Shown: positions 34,570 to 47,520, counted from the first letter of the stretch. The stretch is DNA of 64,000 nt from Brachionus manjavacas (GCA_019054805.1 JAHQIY010000005.1:4261501-4325500), one strand, 5' to 3'. Numbers and translations: made by a program. Notes: generated by a model from the sequence alone, not told the origin.

Positions 34570-35530
34570 TATTCAAAAAATTGAGTCTTTTTGTAGAAAG
34601 AAAAAAGTATGTTGTCTATATTTTGACATTTCTAAAGCTTTTGATAGAGTTTGGCACGATGGACTAATTTACAAGCTAATAAGAATTAATCTACCTCCTA
34701 AACTTATCTATTGGATAAGATCTTTTCTTCATTTAAGATTTTATAGAGTAAATGAAAATGGTCATCTAAGTGATCAATACCCTATTAAAGCAGGAGTCCC
34801 ACAAGGGTCAGTAATTATTCCACCCCTTTTTAGCATTTTCATAAATGACATCCCAAAAAGAAACAAAAAAAACTGCCAATACTCTCTTCTTTTTGCAAAT
34901 GCTTTGGCTACCTTTTTTACTTTTAAAAAGATAGGAAATCTTGAAAAAGTGATTAATAAGTATCCAAAAGAATTTGAAATATGGCTTTTTAAATCGAAAA
35001 TGAAAATTTCTATTGAGAAATCATGTAATATGATAAAACTAAAGTTAAAATTAATCTTGACCTTAAAATTAATGATAGCAATTTAAATAAAAAGGGAAAA
35101 GTCAAATTCTTAGGAATCACATTAGACTCAAAACTTGCATTTAGTCCGATGGTGGATGAATTAAAAGAGCGCTGTAATTCAAGGCTTAACTTAATAAAAT
35201 ATCTCTCAAATAGATAATTGGGGCTAAAACCAAAAAACATTAGGTAATCTTTACAAATCCTTAATAGGATCAATCTTGGATTATTCTTTTCCTTATTTAA
35301 ATTCAATCTCAAAAACCAACATCAAAAAAATACAAGTTATTCAAGATTAAGCAGTTCGATCTATTTTGAAGCTGAAATATGATAACCCATCCTACATTAT
35401 ACACCAAGAGGCCTTCAATAAACTAAATCTACTAACTATTTCAAATCGACTTTTTGAGTTGAGTGAGGGATATGTTAGGACAGGATTGAGTCATTCTGTT
35501 CCACTGATCGTCAGACTGGTGGTCTATTTA
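34570..35530 (+). mobile_element. LINE copy C, related family, catalytic site mutated
   Basis: Plus-strand frames give YFDISKAFDRVWHDGLIYKL (after a frame change), WIRSFLHLRFYRVNENGHLS, GVPQGSVIIPPLFSIFIND, then SLLFANALATFF where FADD is expected, EFEIWLFKSKMKISIEKS, KVKFLGITLDSKLAFS and GYVRTGLSHSVPLIVRLV. FANA in place of FADD removes both catalytic aspartates. Stops follow in the 3' half. It is more diverged from A and B than they are from each other. Confidence 0.85.
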
Positions 35531-36460
35531 TGAATTTTTGCTTCTCCTTTAATCTTAAAAATTATAATAACTATTATGATTATAATTATTAAGATTATAG
35601 ATTATAATCAGAGTTGTTTAAAAGTTCCAAAAAAAAATTCCAAATCCAAATTTTTTTTTAAATTTGCTAGATCAGGCTTCATATCAGAAAATTAATGTAC
35701 TCTTCTGATGCAATACATTTGCCAAATATCAGAATTTTCTTGCAATTTTAGTATAAATGTCTTCACAATATTCAAAATTTTAAAGCCTGGACTTGGACTT
35801 TTTAAAGAGATTTAAAAAAAAAAAATTCCGGACTTGGACTTGACTTGAGACTTGTGACTTTTAAACAATTCTGATTATAATATATAAGAAATAAATTAAA
35901 AACTGCGAAAATTTACCGAGGCATTTTTTAGAATCCAAATCATTTTATTTTAAATTTTAAAAAAAATAATATTGATATTATTTTTTTTTTATTTTTATTT
36001 ACTTAATTTTAAATGCTTTCTAAAAATCCGTTTTATTTCTTTTTCCATTTTAAAGAAATAAAATGGATTACATAAAGCAAATCAAAAAAGTAAAAAATTA
36101 TTTTATTTACAGAATTGTTCGACAAAACAAAATAGAAGCAAAATTTTTAGTTTTTATACATGATGTATATTTAATATTTTTGGTTAATAAATATTTTTTT
36201 AAAGTTTTAAATTTATTTTAAATAAAAAAATACCAAAAATTGTGTCTCTGTTGATACTCTTTTTATATTATCATGTTAATTTGATATAAAAATAAAAAAA
36301 ATTAAAATGGTTTTCTGAATGATTTAAACTATTGAAGCGAATTGATAGTTGGAAGAATCTGCAAAATTATCAAAGGCTTTTCCCATATTTTTTCTTAAGT
36401 ATTTAATGTTATTAAATGTTGTCTTTCTTTAGCTTTTTTTACTAGATTCACCTAAACATT
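35531..36460. other. AT-rich intergenic stretch
   Basis: No gene is recognised. It contains a TTATAATTATAAT-type low-complexity patch near 35.56-35.61 kb. Confidence 0.5.
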
Positions 36461-36783
36461 AGACATTATGGGGTTGTGAAGTTCGTTTCAATTCGATTTT
36501 TTTAATACAAAAAAACTTGAATAACTTTTTTACTAAAAGAGCTTAATGCAGTAAAATAAGTCAGTAAAATACTCAGCAATTTTTTGCATTTTGTACGCCA
36601 TTAAAAAGTATTCCTATCAAGTGTGCAATTACATTGCAGAGTTTTTGCAGACATATATTTTCGGATTAAGTAAAGTTGCTTAATTATTAAGCATTTTACA
36701 GAAAAAATTATTCATTATAGTTATAAAGTTATTCAAGTTTGAAACGACCGAATTGAAATGAACTTTAAAACCCCAGACATTAT
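36461..36783. mobile_element. MITE, 305 bp, with about 60-bp terminal inverted repeats and a 9-bp target duplication
   Basis: The element (36470-36774) starts GGGGTTGTGAAGTTCGTTTC and ends with the inverse of GGGGTTTTAAAGTTCATTTC. The inverted match continues through AATTCG and ACTTGAATAACTTT. It is flanked on both sides by AGACATTAT (36461-36469 and 36775-36783), a perfect 9-bp duplication. Long inverted repeats with a 9-bp duplication are the hallmark of Mutator-like (MULE) elements. A second copy is at 61997. It has no coding capacity. Confidence 0.87.
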
Positions 36784-36909
36784 ATTTTGAAAATTTTATA
36801 ATATACACAACTCCAATTGATTGCCAAAGTTTTATTTGTATAAATACAACTTTTATAATTATTTACATTACACTTAACATTGAAAAACTTATTGTAATTA
36901 TCTAGTTTA

Positions 36910-37420
36910 AAATTTAAATCAAAAGAAGGCCAAATTTTTTATCCAGCTTTCTTGCCAGTAAAAACTTACTGTTAATAAAATCTGTTTCAATTTTTATTTT
37001 TAAAAAAGGATCTTTTACAATTATAATTAAATCTTTTAAGTCGGAGTCTTTATTAATTTGAAAAATTAAAATCTTCTTTGTGCCAAAATCCTTATTGATA
37101 AAAAAAGCTATTATTTTAAAATAAATTTTGCCCAAATCCATAAAAATTTGAATTGCTGAAGATGTCAAAATGTATCACTTTGTATCTGTCTGCATTCAAT
37201 TAAATATTTATTTGACCATGTCGACACATTAACAATATCTTCCTGCTATTTTCCGATATCTTCTAAGTTTTTAATGACCGAGATTATACTTTTGTCATCC
37301 GCGTTGACCTTGCAGTGGTAATGAAACAATTTAAAAATGTCTTTTATATAAATACTGAAAAGCAAAGAACCTAGTAGTGACTCAGTTTAATACATCTACC
37401 CATTTGGACTCTGCTATGTA
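36910..37420 (-). mobile_element. LINE reverse-transcriptase fragment (palm and thumb)
   Basis: The minus strand reads GSLLGSLLFSIYIKDIFKLF, then CKVNADDKSIISVIKNLEDI (catalytic ADD present), QEDIVNVSTWSNKYLIECRQ after a stop, and a partial FYMDLG-like stretch. This is the catalytic centre of a non-LTR RT, probably of the CR1/Jockey group and not the family of copies A-C. It is truncated at both ends and has several stops. Confidence 0.7.
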
Positions 37421-40020
37421 CGGGTGTTTTTAGGATTTTTTACAGTTTCTACGGAAACTGGGTGCAAGTGATACAATTTTATAGAAACAATTTCATTCTG
37501 AGGTAATGTTTTTTATCTGAAAAGTTTTTAAAAATTCTAAATGGTAAATTTTAATGTTTTCAATTCAATAGTCAAAAAGTAAACTTTGAACACTGACGAT
37601 CAAAAATCATATGAATTCGCCTGTCTATGATAAAAAATTTCAATTAAAAACAAAATCATTCAATTGTCAATGTATGTTTTATGAAAGTGAATTTTTCAAT
37701 TTAAAAATCGGAGAAAAAATATTTCAAATTCAATATTTGTTTTTGCCAATGCTAGTTGCCATACTTGTTCAAATTAACTTTCAGTTCAATTAGAATTCAT
37801 ATTTCAATTTGACTTATTCATTTCATACCTATATGAATTCAAGTGCTGGAGCCATGAAGCGAAAATGAGCATTAATTTAATTTACAGAAATATCCAATAT
37901 TTCTCTTTTCCATTTCTATCTGTGTAGCCAATTTTGAATTATTAACTCAATTGAATCGTTAAAGTTGAAAATAAATAAACCATCGAGCTGACTGTTGAAT
38001 GAAAAAAATTTGATTTCTAATTTTCGAAATTTTGACTATTTGTTTCAATCTATTTTTTCTACTTCTAAATCAAGAGGTACAAAATCAAGACACACTTTAT
38101 TCTATTGTATAGAAATTTATTTAAAGCTTATTGAGTTGACAAGTATTTGTATTTGAAAAAATGAAATCAAAATATTCACTCGGGCAAAAGAAAATTATGT
38201 TATTATTTCGAAAATTTACAACTTCTAATTAAAAAAACAATAAAGACTCTGGCGATTAGTTTTAAGCAGCCCACTTTTCAATTGAAAATCAAAAAAAAAT
38301 TTTATTCGCCTAGATTTGAACTCGAAATATTCTGCGGTAAGTTGATCTACTGGTTCAGTTTTTTGAGCTAATTTTAATTTATTAATAAATTCAAGCTTTT
38401 CTTTTAAAATAACTTTAAAATTCTTATTTTTTTTTTAAACATGCCATGAAAATTTCAATTATTTTTTTTTGAATCTAAAAATTAAATTAAGACTAGTAAA
38501 CAAAATTTATTTATTAAAGATAAGTAAATAATAACAAAAAAGGTGATAGTGGCTTTTCTTTAAGAGAAAAAAAACACTGCAAAAACAACACAGAAGCAAA
38601 CACTGATCTTATTTTGTCCAAAAAATACATTCATCATTTGAAGTGAATTTGGTAAAAAAAAAAAAAGAAAAAGTGTCTTGAAATTAATTTTTTGTTATTA
38701 TAAGATTAGGATATGAGCAAAAATTGTTTATTTAATAAACATACATCGATATCAAGAGTCAATCTGTGTATTGAATTAAAATGATTATAAATTGGTCAAA
38801 TAGGGCTTTTAAGTATGATTCGGTGACATGGATTGTGCTTGATAGGCTTCGACAAAAAGTCCACTTTTTCAGGAGAATATTTACAAATAGAAAAAATCGA
38901 GCAAATAATTGAAAAATTAAGAAATTTCTTTTTTTAAGTATCATAAAAGTAGAAATAGTTTCATCTAGCTTTGATTTTTGTGCTCTTATTATTTCAACCC
39001 ATAAAAAGGATATTTAGAGATTTTCAAATATAATTAAATAAATATCTACATTTTTATTGTTTTTATTGTGAAGCTAAAATGTTTTTTAATAAGGCTAAGA
39101 GTCGCATTTTAGTCATATTTTGTTGTGTTGTGAATCCAAGCTTGGCTAAGCACAGCTTCAAGAATGTTGTTCTAAAGTCGTTTGAAGCTTTTGAATTCCG
39201 ATAATGCACAAATCTCTAATATTTGCTTGAACAATCTTCAAACTATTCGTTTGAATAATAAAATAAATTTCAATTTAGATAAACGAAATTTTTTATTTTT
39301 TTTTTAATTAAATCATTTGAAAGCTTTAAACTATTTGTCACTTGTATATTCATCTAATGAAAATCAAATTAGCAACAAGACCATGTTCTAAATTGGTTTT
39401 TAAATTGTCTAATAAATTTATTTTTGACTAAATTTTAGATAATTAATCTAAATATCAGCAAATCAAGCGATTACTTTTGTGTCCAAACACAACTATGGGC
39501 GTCAAATTGGCAACGAAAACATATTCATGCCAATTAAATGGTTTACAGAAAGAAAAAAAATTAGTTTTCTTTAATTTTAAACAGCACAAAAACTAAAATT
39601 TAATTTAATTTGGCTATCAATACTTTCCATGTGGGTGTCATTTTACTAATAGGACTCATTAACCAACTATTTTAAGCTCATGCTTTTAGAATATCAATAA
39701 ATTCTAAAATTCTGATTCCACTGATTCCGTAGGTTTAAACTGCCAAATAGGCTCAGGCCACTCGATGGACAAACCATTTGATTTTTTCCTTCCTATTTTT
39801 TGATCAAAAAGTTTACCAAAGCCACGCATCCATTTAATTTGTGGTATTAAGAATTTTAGTTATTTTAGCATTTTTTTATTTTTACTAGAGTTTTTCGGGT
39901 AACCCTCCAAAAATTCAAATCAACGATTCCAGATCTTGCATAAAAACTTCAAAAAAAAACAAAAAAGGACAAGTTTCTCAACACATACATTTATCATTCA
40001 CGGTACTGAACCAAAACTGC
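37421..40020. other. AT-rich intergenic region
   Basis: No supported gene; only short ORFs without motifs and homopolymer runs. Confidence 0.5.
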
Positions 40021-40029
40021 CCATACAGG

Positions 40030-40155
40030 TATAATTGTCCCTTTTCTACGCTAGCGAAAAATAGGAAGGCACTCATATCCTTTTCCAGTATCTTTTTTAA
40101 TCGAGTTGATCATCTATACCACATTTACCCAGTCGAAACCGGTGCCCCTTTTTTT
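40030..40155 (+). repeat. dispersed repeat fragment, copy 2 of the family at 15.15 kb
   Basis: Shared words in the same order as 15151-15310: ATAATTGTCCC, TCGAGTTGATCAT and ACCCAGTCGAAACCGGT. It also contains CATATCCTTTTCCAGTATC, found inverted in the SWIM-finger ORF at 44.65 kb. Confidence 0.55.
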
Positions 40156-40919
40156 GCTGTGTCCTAAAATTACTCTTTGAAAAAAAATCTAAATAAAGGT
40201 AAGCAATTATAATTTTTTTTAAGGTAAAATAAAATTATAAACATGTAAGAATGTTTTAAAAATTCAATTAGACAATAAAATATTAATTTTCTTCATACTA
40301 ATAATGAGTTTGAAAAAATTTGATGATGGGTTTTTTTACTGATCAATTTTAAATAAGACCAAGGATAGTTATTCATGCAGGATTCAAAGTTTGTTAGTTG
40401 GAATGGAATACAGTGCTTCTTTGGGTCTCTAATTTGGATAGCATGGGACAAAAAAACTAAGATAAATCTTGATACAAAAAAAAAGTTGATTTTTTTATTT
40501 ACTTAAAAATGATGTTCATTTGGTTTTGAAATTTAGGAATGGTCTCTCGGCAAAGTTGCATGCTAATCTTTTCGGGTTTGTCTAAAATTTAAATTCAAAT
40601 AAATTGTAATAATCATTCAATATTAAAAGATAATAAAATATATTTCAAATGGAAGATGGATTGTAAGTAAGTGACCACTTTATTTGAATTAAGTTGCCAC
40701 TGGGTAGAATATGATGGTTCTTTTAAACCCGTATCAGTTTTGATCAAATTAAATTAATTTTAAAAATAATGGAGAATATTTATATTGCAAGAAAAGTTTT
40801 CTGAATAAATTGTGGATTTTTTTTATCTCTATGATATCAGGTTGTGGAGCTGATGGTGTTGTGGTTTGACCATCCGCTTTAGTGCAGCAAAGAAATTTAA
40901 AAGAGCTGGCGGGTGAAGA
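40156..40919. other. intergenic stretch with a weak coding-like patch
   Basis: Mostly AT-rich. At about 40.8-40.92 kb the minus strand reads ASSFKFLCCTKADGQTTTPS and then PQPDIIEIKKIHN, with a good acceptor-like tract just upstream, interrupted by the retroposon at 40934. This could be an exon of an unidentified gene, but no partner exon is seen. Confidence 0.25.
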
Positions 40920-41139
40920 GACCATTAACACTATTATATTTATTTATTAAAGTTTGGGAGAAACACAGGGAGTTTGGAACGGAGCTTAGCCCTTCCTTTC
41001 AGTCCAGTGAGAAGAGATAGATTTTTTAAGTTGAAAAAAAAACTTTTTTTTCTTTTTTTTTTCCTTAGTTCTTTGGATAATTCAAAAAGAAAAGGAATTG
41101 ATTGAGGTTGATGTTTTATGCGTTGGACCATTAACACTA
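40920..41139. mobile_element. small retroposon (about 192 bp) flanked by a 14-bp target duplication
   Basis: GACCATTAACACTA occurs exactly at 40920-40933 and again at 41126-41139, bracketing 40934-41125. Variable target duplications of 10-20 bp are typical of target-primed LINE/SINE insertion. The insert contains GGAACGGAGCTTAGCCCTTC and CTTTCAGTCCAGTGAGAAG, and a related copy occurs at 48.35 kb. No tRNA-like promoter was recognised, so its origin is open. Confidence 0.65.
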
Positions 41140-44100
41140 GCTACAAAGGAAACAAATGATAGCAGAGAGGATGACTGGGTTCGTCCAATTTGGTAAAATT
41201 ATCTGATTACGAAATGATGGCACAATTTTAAAAGAAGAAAATAGAAAATATGAATGGAAAAATGGTGCTTAATTTTAGGTCCGAATTGAGCTAAGTGTGG
41301 AATTAGAATATCACGTGATGTAATAAATTTTATTCTTGCGGACTAGTGGTGCTAAATATTTTCTCAACTGGTGTTAATTTATCGCTAGATGACCCCAAGG
41401 TATATTTTGACCAAAATTGAATTATTTTTCTTTTTTTTTGCTTTTTTTTATTGTATAAATGATAATTAAGATAAGGCATTTTTGGCTTAGCTATAAACTA
41501 CTTTAAGCTATTGTTTCAAAACGACAGCTAAGCCACAAAAACATAAACGTAATTTAATATATTTTAATCGATTGATTTCAATAGACACGAAATCAATATT
41601 TTAATGATCATAGTAATTTATTTTAAGTGTATCACAGATTAGGATTTTGACTCTACTTAACAAGTTAATCTTTTTTTGTTCATGCCCTAAATCCAATCAT
41701 TAATTTTCAACTTACGGAACGGAATCTTAAGTTTTTTCCATTAGACCATTTAAATTATGAAATTTGTTAGAAACAATTTTTTGTATCCTGACCCTCATCC
41801 GCTCTTCCAAAAAAACTAAAAAAAAACAAAAAACATTCGATATGCTTATCATTGTCAACAAATTGGCAGACAGTCACTTATCTATCCGAATTAATCGAGC
41901 GTCAAAAAAATGTTTTTCTTCTTTTTCCAAATATCTTAATTAGACAAGTAATAAAGAATGAATTTTTTATTTTTTTAAATTATTTGGGAATTTTTAGCAG
42001 ATAGTTTAGAGATGTTTTTGTTGCTAATTGAATATTCAAAATTCAATCCGAAAAAACAGGAAAAAAACAGATCTTGAACAAAAGGGAGAGAGAGAGTATT
42101 ATGATATTTAATTTTCGGCCAAACGTGATCATCAATAAGACAAAATGTTGTGTTAGCATGAGAATAAACAACTCGAGAGTGGAGTTGTTAAAGTTTTTTT
42201 CTATTCTGTTCAGTTTATCCATTCTGGTCTTTTTTTTCTCTCTAAATATTAATTCTAGCTAGTGTTTATTGTTTAGATTCTTCGTCATTCTAGTAATACT
42301 GCTGCTAATTGTTATTCTTAAGAGTAGAACGAAAATAAATTAATTTTTATTTATTGTGCTTGAGCTAAAATAAAATTAATTGATTGGTTAATTAAATTAA
42401 ATTTGTTATTGTGTTTTATTGTGTGTCGACAAAACAAAAATTGGATAAATTAATTGAATGCCAGTTCAGCCAATCATAAAATCTTAAATTAAATATTTAA
42501 ATTATATTTTCCATAACAAAACAAAACAATAAAAACTAAGAATTTATTTTTAGGTTTTTTTTTCAGCCTATGTTTTTGGTTGTATTTTGATAGAAATATT
42601 TTGAAACAATCATCATCTGCTCGACAAGAGAATACAAGGCACCTGTTTTGTAATAGTTGTTAAGTAAAGAAACCTAGTCCGTCTTGAGTACTCACTAAGC
42701 CGAGTATAATTCGAGTTGGCAAAACACTAAAATATTGCCGCAAGCCGAGAGCATATCTAAAAAATATCAAAATTAGAATTTTTATTAGATTCATATTTTT
42801 TTCTTATTTAGAAAAAAAATATAAAAAAAATAATTCAAAAAACAACAATTTCAAGTATTTTTTTTTTCAAGTTAAGATTTTCTAACAAAGAAAATTTTGT
42901 TTTCTTTATTCAAATTTTGTACAGCTAAGCCAAGAGTACGAGCCCAATGGAACTGGAAATAATACATGTTTATTTTTCTTATTCAAACAAGTCGAAATAT
43001 ATAAATAGTAGATCAAGTCTGTCTATTATATGATGTTTCGAAGGCTCTCTGCACAACACAACACAAAAATAATATTTTTTCAATCATTGTTCTACTTAAA
43101 ATAATTTTCTGTATAAATATTAGGTAATTATTTAAATTTTGTTAGATTGAACTAAAGCTTTCACTGATCACCATTCAAAAGCACACTATTTCTATTTTAT
43201 TTTCGTTCTAAAAGATAGAGAAAAAATTTCCAAGTATTCATCGGAGAAATAGGAAAAAAAGTGTTTATGTTGAACGAGTATTTTACTGGAATCACTCAAA
43301 AATAAATAGTTAAGAGGTATACTTGAATCGCGAGAATTGTTCTAATCATTTTTTTAAAAATAATTTCTATTTTTTCTTTATTAGAATTTTAAACCTAATT
43401 TAAACCGTGGGCACAATTTGCCGCTTTTTTAAGATAGAGTAAAACGGGTGAAGACAAATTTTCCGGGATTTTTTCAAAAGCTCAAAAGACTCCTTTATTT
43501 TAAAAAAATGAAAACTGAGGCCAAATCATTTAGAAAGAGAATTTAAAGCTTTACTAAGTTTATTTATAGACTTTTTTCTATTAAATCATTTCTTTGAATT
43601 TTGTTGATCCTACTTTTGATACCCGTTAGTCTAAGGAATTTGGCCTGAATACCTTCGATTAACTTCAGAGGAGATAAAGAGAAGACAAAGAACTAAATTG
43701 TGTTGAGTAAACGTTTATTACAAAGGAACGTTATGGGGCAATACTTGTTGAAGATATCAAATATGCCTCGGACAATTTTTTTAAATATTCTTATAAATTT
43801 GAATGTGCTGATTTAGAATTTATGTAATTATGATTGAATTTTCATGCTTTATAATCAATCAAAGTTTTGGCACATTTTAGCTAGGAACCTTTCTTTTTAG
43901 TTCTATATAGGTGAAATGGATACTTTTTTTCCCTGATAAAAGGTTTACTTGAACATATTTCTTTAAGGAATCTGAAAATTAAATTTCTATTTTGGCAACT
44001 TTTATGGTTTCATTTAATTAAACTAAATTAAACAAAATAAAAGGTGTTTGTCTTTTAGAGTCTCTGGAGTAAAGAATCCCCATCTCAAAAATTTTCAAAA

Positions 44101-44267
44101 ATACTTTTTTTTTTGTCTCTTAACAACATATTAAAAATGCTAAGACCGGAAACCTACGCTTCATTCCTTTAGATAAGATCAAAATTTAAAAAACGTAATT
44201 AATTTGTTTTTATTATTAGTAAAAATTAAAAATTTGGATATATATTAAATAACTTTTTATCATTTAT
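41140..44267. other. AT-rich intergenic region
   Basis: No supported gene. Short ORFs (for example 42074-42262) have no motif. A lone CACGTG lies at 41312. Confidence 0.5.
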
Positions 44268-44717
44268 TTATTCATCACTAGAATCATATTCATTATTTAA
44301 TATCAATGAATCTTCTCTTTCTAATTTATCCTTATCACAGTCCAAAATAAATTTAAAGAGGATATTTCTACTCTTTTTATTTAACTGTCCGGGTTTATGC
44401 TTTTCAACGTCCATGAACCACAACACACTAGTTACATGTGCACAAGCTCCGAAGACCCTTGATCCACTTTTGTAGTCACAATACCAGCCTAAAATTGGCT
44501 CCTGTTTTGATCCGAGAGAGTATTTTACCAATGTATTATGCTTTGATTGAGATGTAAATCTTGAGGGCAGATTTAGAATGGGAAATAATTGCTGTTTACT
44601 TGATGCAGTAATCTCTGTGTAAGATTGGAGCAGTGGCTCAAAACGATACTGGAAAAGGATATGAGCTGGGATAGAAAAGGGACAAGTCACTATTATTAGG
44701 CATATTGCAGTCCTCAT
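44268..44717 (-). mobile_element. SWIM zinc-finger C-terminal part of a transposon-encoded protein
   Basis: An open frame of 149 codons. Residues 77-101 read GWYCDYKSGSRVFGACAHVT followed by SVLWF, a SWIM-type zinc finger (C-x-C ... C-x-H) in the context seen in many invertebrate transposon-encoded proteins (WYC-C-SG-R--G-CAHV---LW). The second cysteine of the C-x-C pair is tyrosine here (Y82), so one metal ligand is lost. The tail is acidic (EYDSSDE) and ends in a stop. The N-terminal half matches, inverted, the repeat fragments at 15.2 and 40.0 kb, which makes a repetitive element more likely than a host gene. No catalytic core is present. Confidence 0.65.
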
Positions 44718-47520
44718 GAATTATATTAGAACTTTCAAAATATTTACTGTCTTGGTTATCACTTCTTTTTTTGAAAGTTTATTTCATGCCCTGTTTCTGG
44801 TATTGACTTTTTTTAATTCCACTCTCTCTCTCTCTCAAAGCTTATGATCATTTGGTCTTCTTAGATTCAGCCGTAAGCCTTTTACATAATTTATTCCTTT
44901 TTCTAAATCTATTTTTTCAAATCCATCTATTATTTTTAATGTCTTTTTTATGAATTTAGTCTAATCCTATGATCTCATGCGATAGTAAGTCCTTTTTATT
45001 TAACACTGTGTAAAATATTAGACGTTGGGATCTGAGTCTAATAAATAATTTTTTTATTATTTTCTGTATTATTTGTCTAGACTTGAGATGGCTATTTATT
45101 AATAAAGCTATAATTTAATTAATTATTTATTATTTTGTGTTTTAATCGAGAAACACCAGTTTTACATTCTAACAGGTCCGGAAACTAAATATAAAATAAA
45201 GGCTTATAACGGTAACATTAATGACTGTTTGGCTATAATGAATTTAAATTGTGTTCATGCAGTTTTAAGGCCAAAAAGTCAAAAACGTAAAACCCTATAA
45301 AATCAGATACTAACTGAATTTAACATTAGAAGCAACAAGCCTTCTTTCATGTTTTCTAATCCAAAACATTTAAAAAAAAGAATTAATGTAATTGTACAAA
45401 AATAACTTTTTTGTTAAATTAAAATATCAAATCCACATAATTCAAAAAAAATTTTATTTATTCAAATATATGAGGATTTCAAATTTAGTTGATTTAGTGA
45501 TTCTATTGTTAAGGACATGTTTTTGGACATGTATTCAGATTTAGGAAAGATTTTTTTACTTACTGCCTTTTGTTTAATTTAACACCAATAGATTTTTGTA
45601 CACATAAAAATTTGTGTTAAAAATTTTCTCTAGCAAAAATAGCATAATTTTAAGGGGCGTCAAATTTGTGATCATGAATAATTTTCATATCTTTTTAATC
45701 TCCAGTTCAATGTTTTAAAATAGAATAGTTTTAAAATAGTTTTAAAAGTAACATAGTGTAAACAAGTGTTTTACAATGTGCAAAAACAATCAAGTATTAG
45801 AAAGGCAATTCAAATCATAGGCTTATCCGAAATGAAGAATTAGAAATGTATTCTACAGAGTGAACCAAGAATATGTGAGTAAAATTTTGACAGAAATTTT
45901 TTTGAATATTTTTACTTTAATTTTTGGTTTAATGGAATACTGAGAGAAGTTTTTTGTTAAAATTTAACCAAGTTCAAAAGCATTAGTTCAAATTTTTTTA
46001 AATATAATGATATTGAATGTTAAACAAAAAAAGCTTAATTAAATGTATTTAATATTTATAAAAGAAAAAGTTTGTTAATATAGTGGAGTTTTGGAACTGA
46101 TTAAGACTTTAACAAGAAAAAATTCTTTTTTTAAGAGCGTTTTTATAAAAAAATAAATTATTTAACTTTTTACTCTGAAAAAATCACCATATCATGTATT
46201 TAAAATAAATATACCATAAACTTTTCTCTACTAATCCAAGAAATAAACCAAACTTTTGGTTCATTAGTCTACCATCTAAAACATTATGTAACAATTTTTT
46301 TAATTTATTTTTTAATGAAATTTAAATTAAAGCTAAATCTAATTTTTTGAAAATAAAACTTAATATTTTGCTATAAAAGGGTTAAAAGGAGATGTTATTA
46401 ATGGAAAATAATTTAAAATTAAAGTTATTAATTAAAGTGGTTCCACAAATAGGCACAAATAGTTTTAAAATAATAATTAAAAAAAAAATTATTTTTATTT
46501 TTTTAATTAAGTGAGAATTCAAAATTGTCACTTACTTAAAAATTATTTTCCATGAAAAATGTATTTAAAAAAATGTTCAACTAAAATACACTTTAATTTT
46601 AAAATCCGGTAAAAATATCCATTATTTTTTTAAATATTTCTATTAATTAAAATTTTACAGATAAAACAAAATATTTTGCATTGTCATCATAATCTAAAAA
46701 AAAAAATATTAAACGAATTTTGAAATGTGCTAAAATTTATATAAAAAAGGAGTTTTAAGTTTAAGAAAAAATAAGAATTTTATTTTGCTTAATGAAATAT
46801 TAATTTAAATCACAATGGTTTTTAATAAAAAAAAATTTAGCGTAAATAATAGTCAAAAATTTTTGGACCCTGTTACATCAGAGCTTACAGAGAATGGTAG
46901 TCTCAAAATTAATTTTTTTAAGATCAAAATAAAAACTTTAATTTGCTTTTAATTTTTTATTGTTATAAAACGAGTATCACCTTATTTAATCATTAATTTA
47001 ACTATTTTAAATAATTTCAATAAAAACAAAAATGAAAAAAGATAGTTTTTCCAATTTTTATAAAGTCCATTTTCCAATTTCATTTTAATATCTGTTCATT
47101 TAATAACAACATTTCCGGCATATCAAATAACAAGTGAAATATTGTTCCAAAATTGATCAGGAAATTGTTTTTTAATTAAATCAACTTAATATCCGATTTA
47201 ATTCTGGGCTTAAATTTGACCACAGTCTGACTAATCAAATATTTCTTCCAACAAAAAAAAAACTAAAAAAGATAAAACAATTTCGTTGTGGTCAAAGAAT
47301 AAAAAGATTTGTATTTTTTTTTTAAATTAGGTACACTTGCGTAACCTTTTGCGAACATGTCTTTAATTAAAAAAAGATTTTTCATTTGGACCAAGTGATT
47401 TAAGCCGCTTTGAAAATAGAACAATAAGTCAAAGCCATTTCAAACATTATCGATTAGCAAATTATGGACTCTCTATTGTATTTTTTCTTCACGACTTATT
47501 AATTTTAGCTTCACATTTTT
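44718..47520. other. AT-rich intergenic region upstream of FoxB
   Basis: No gene recognised. It contains a (CT)n run at about 44.82 kb and A/T homopolymers. It should hold FoxB regulatory DNA, but no site can be defended except the TATA-like box at 47521. Confidence 0.5.

Noticed and set aside
36914..37168. 84-codon minus-strand ORF as a gene
   Set aside because: It overlaps the frame-shifted end of a LINE RT fragment and has no independent motif.
40749..41137. Two adjacent minus-strand ORFs both starting MLMV as tandem paralogous genes
   Set aside because: The shared start comes from the 14-bp target duplication flanking a retroposon, not from gene duplication; the proteins are otherwise unrelated.
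41312..41317. CACGTG E-box as a clock-controlled element
   Set aside because: A single hexamer more than 16 kb from period and about 6 kb from FoxB; chance is the simplest explanation.
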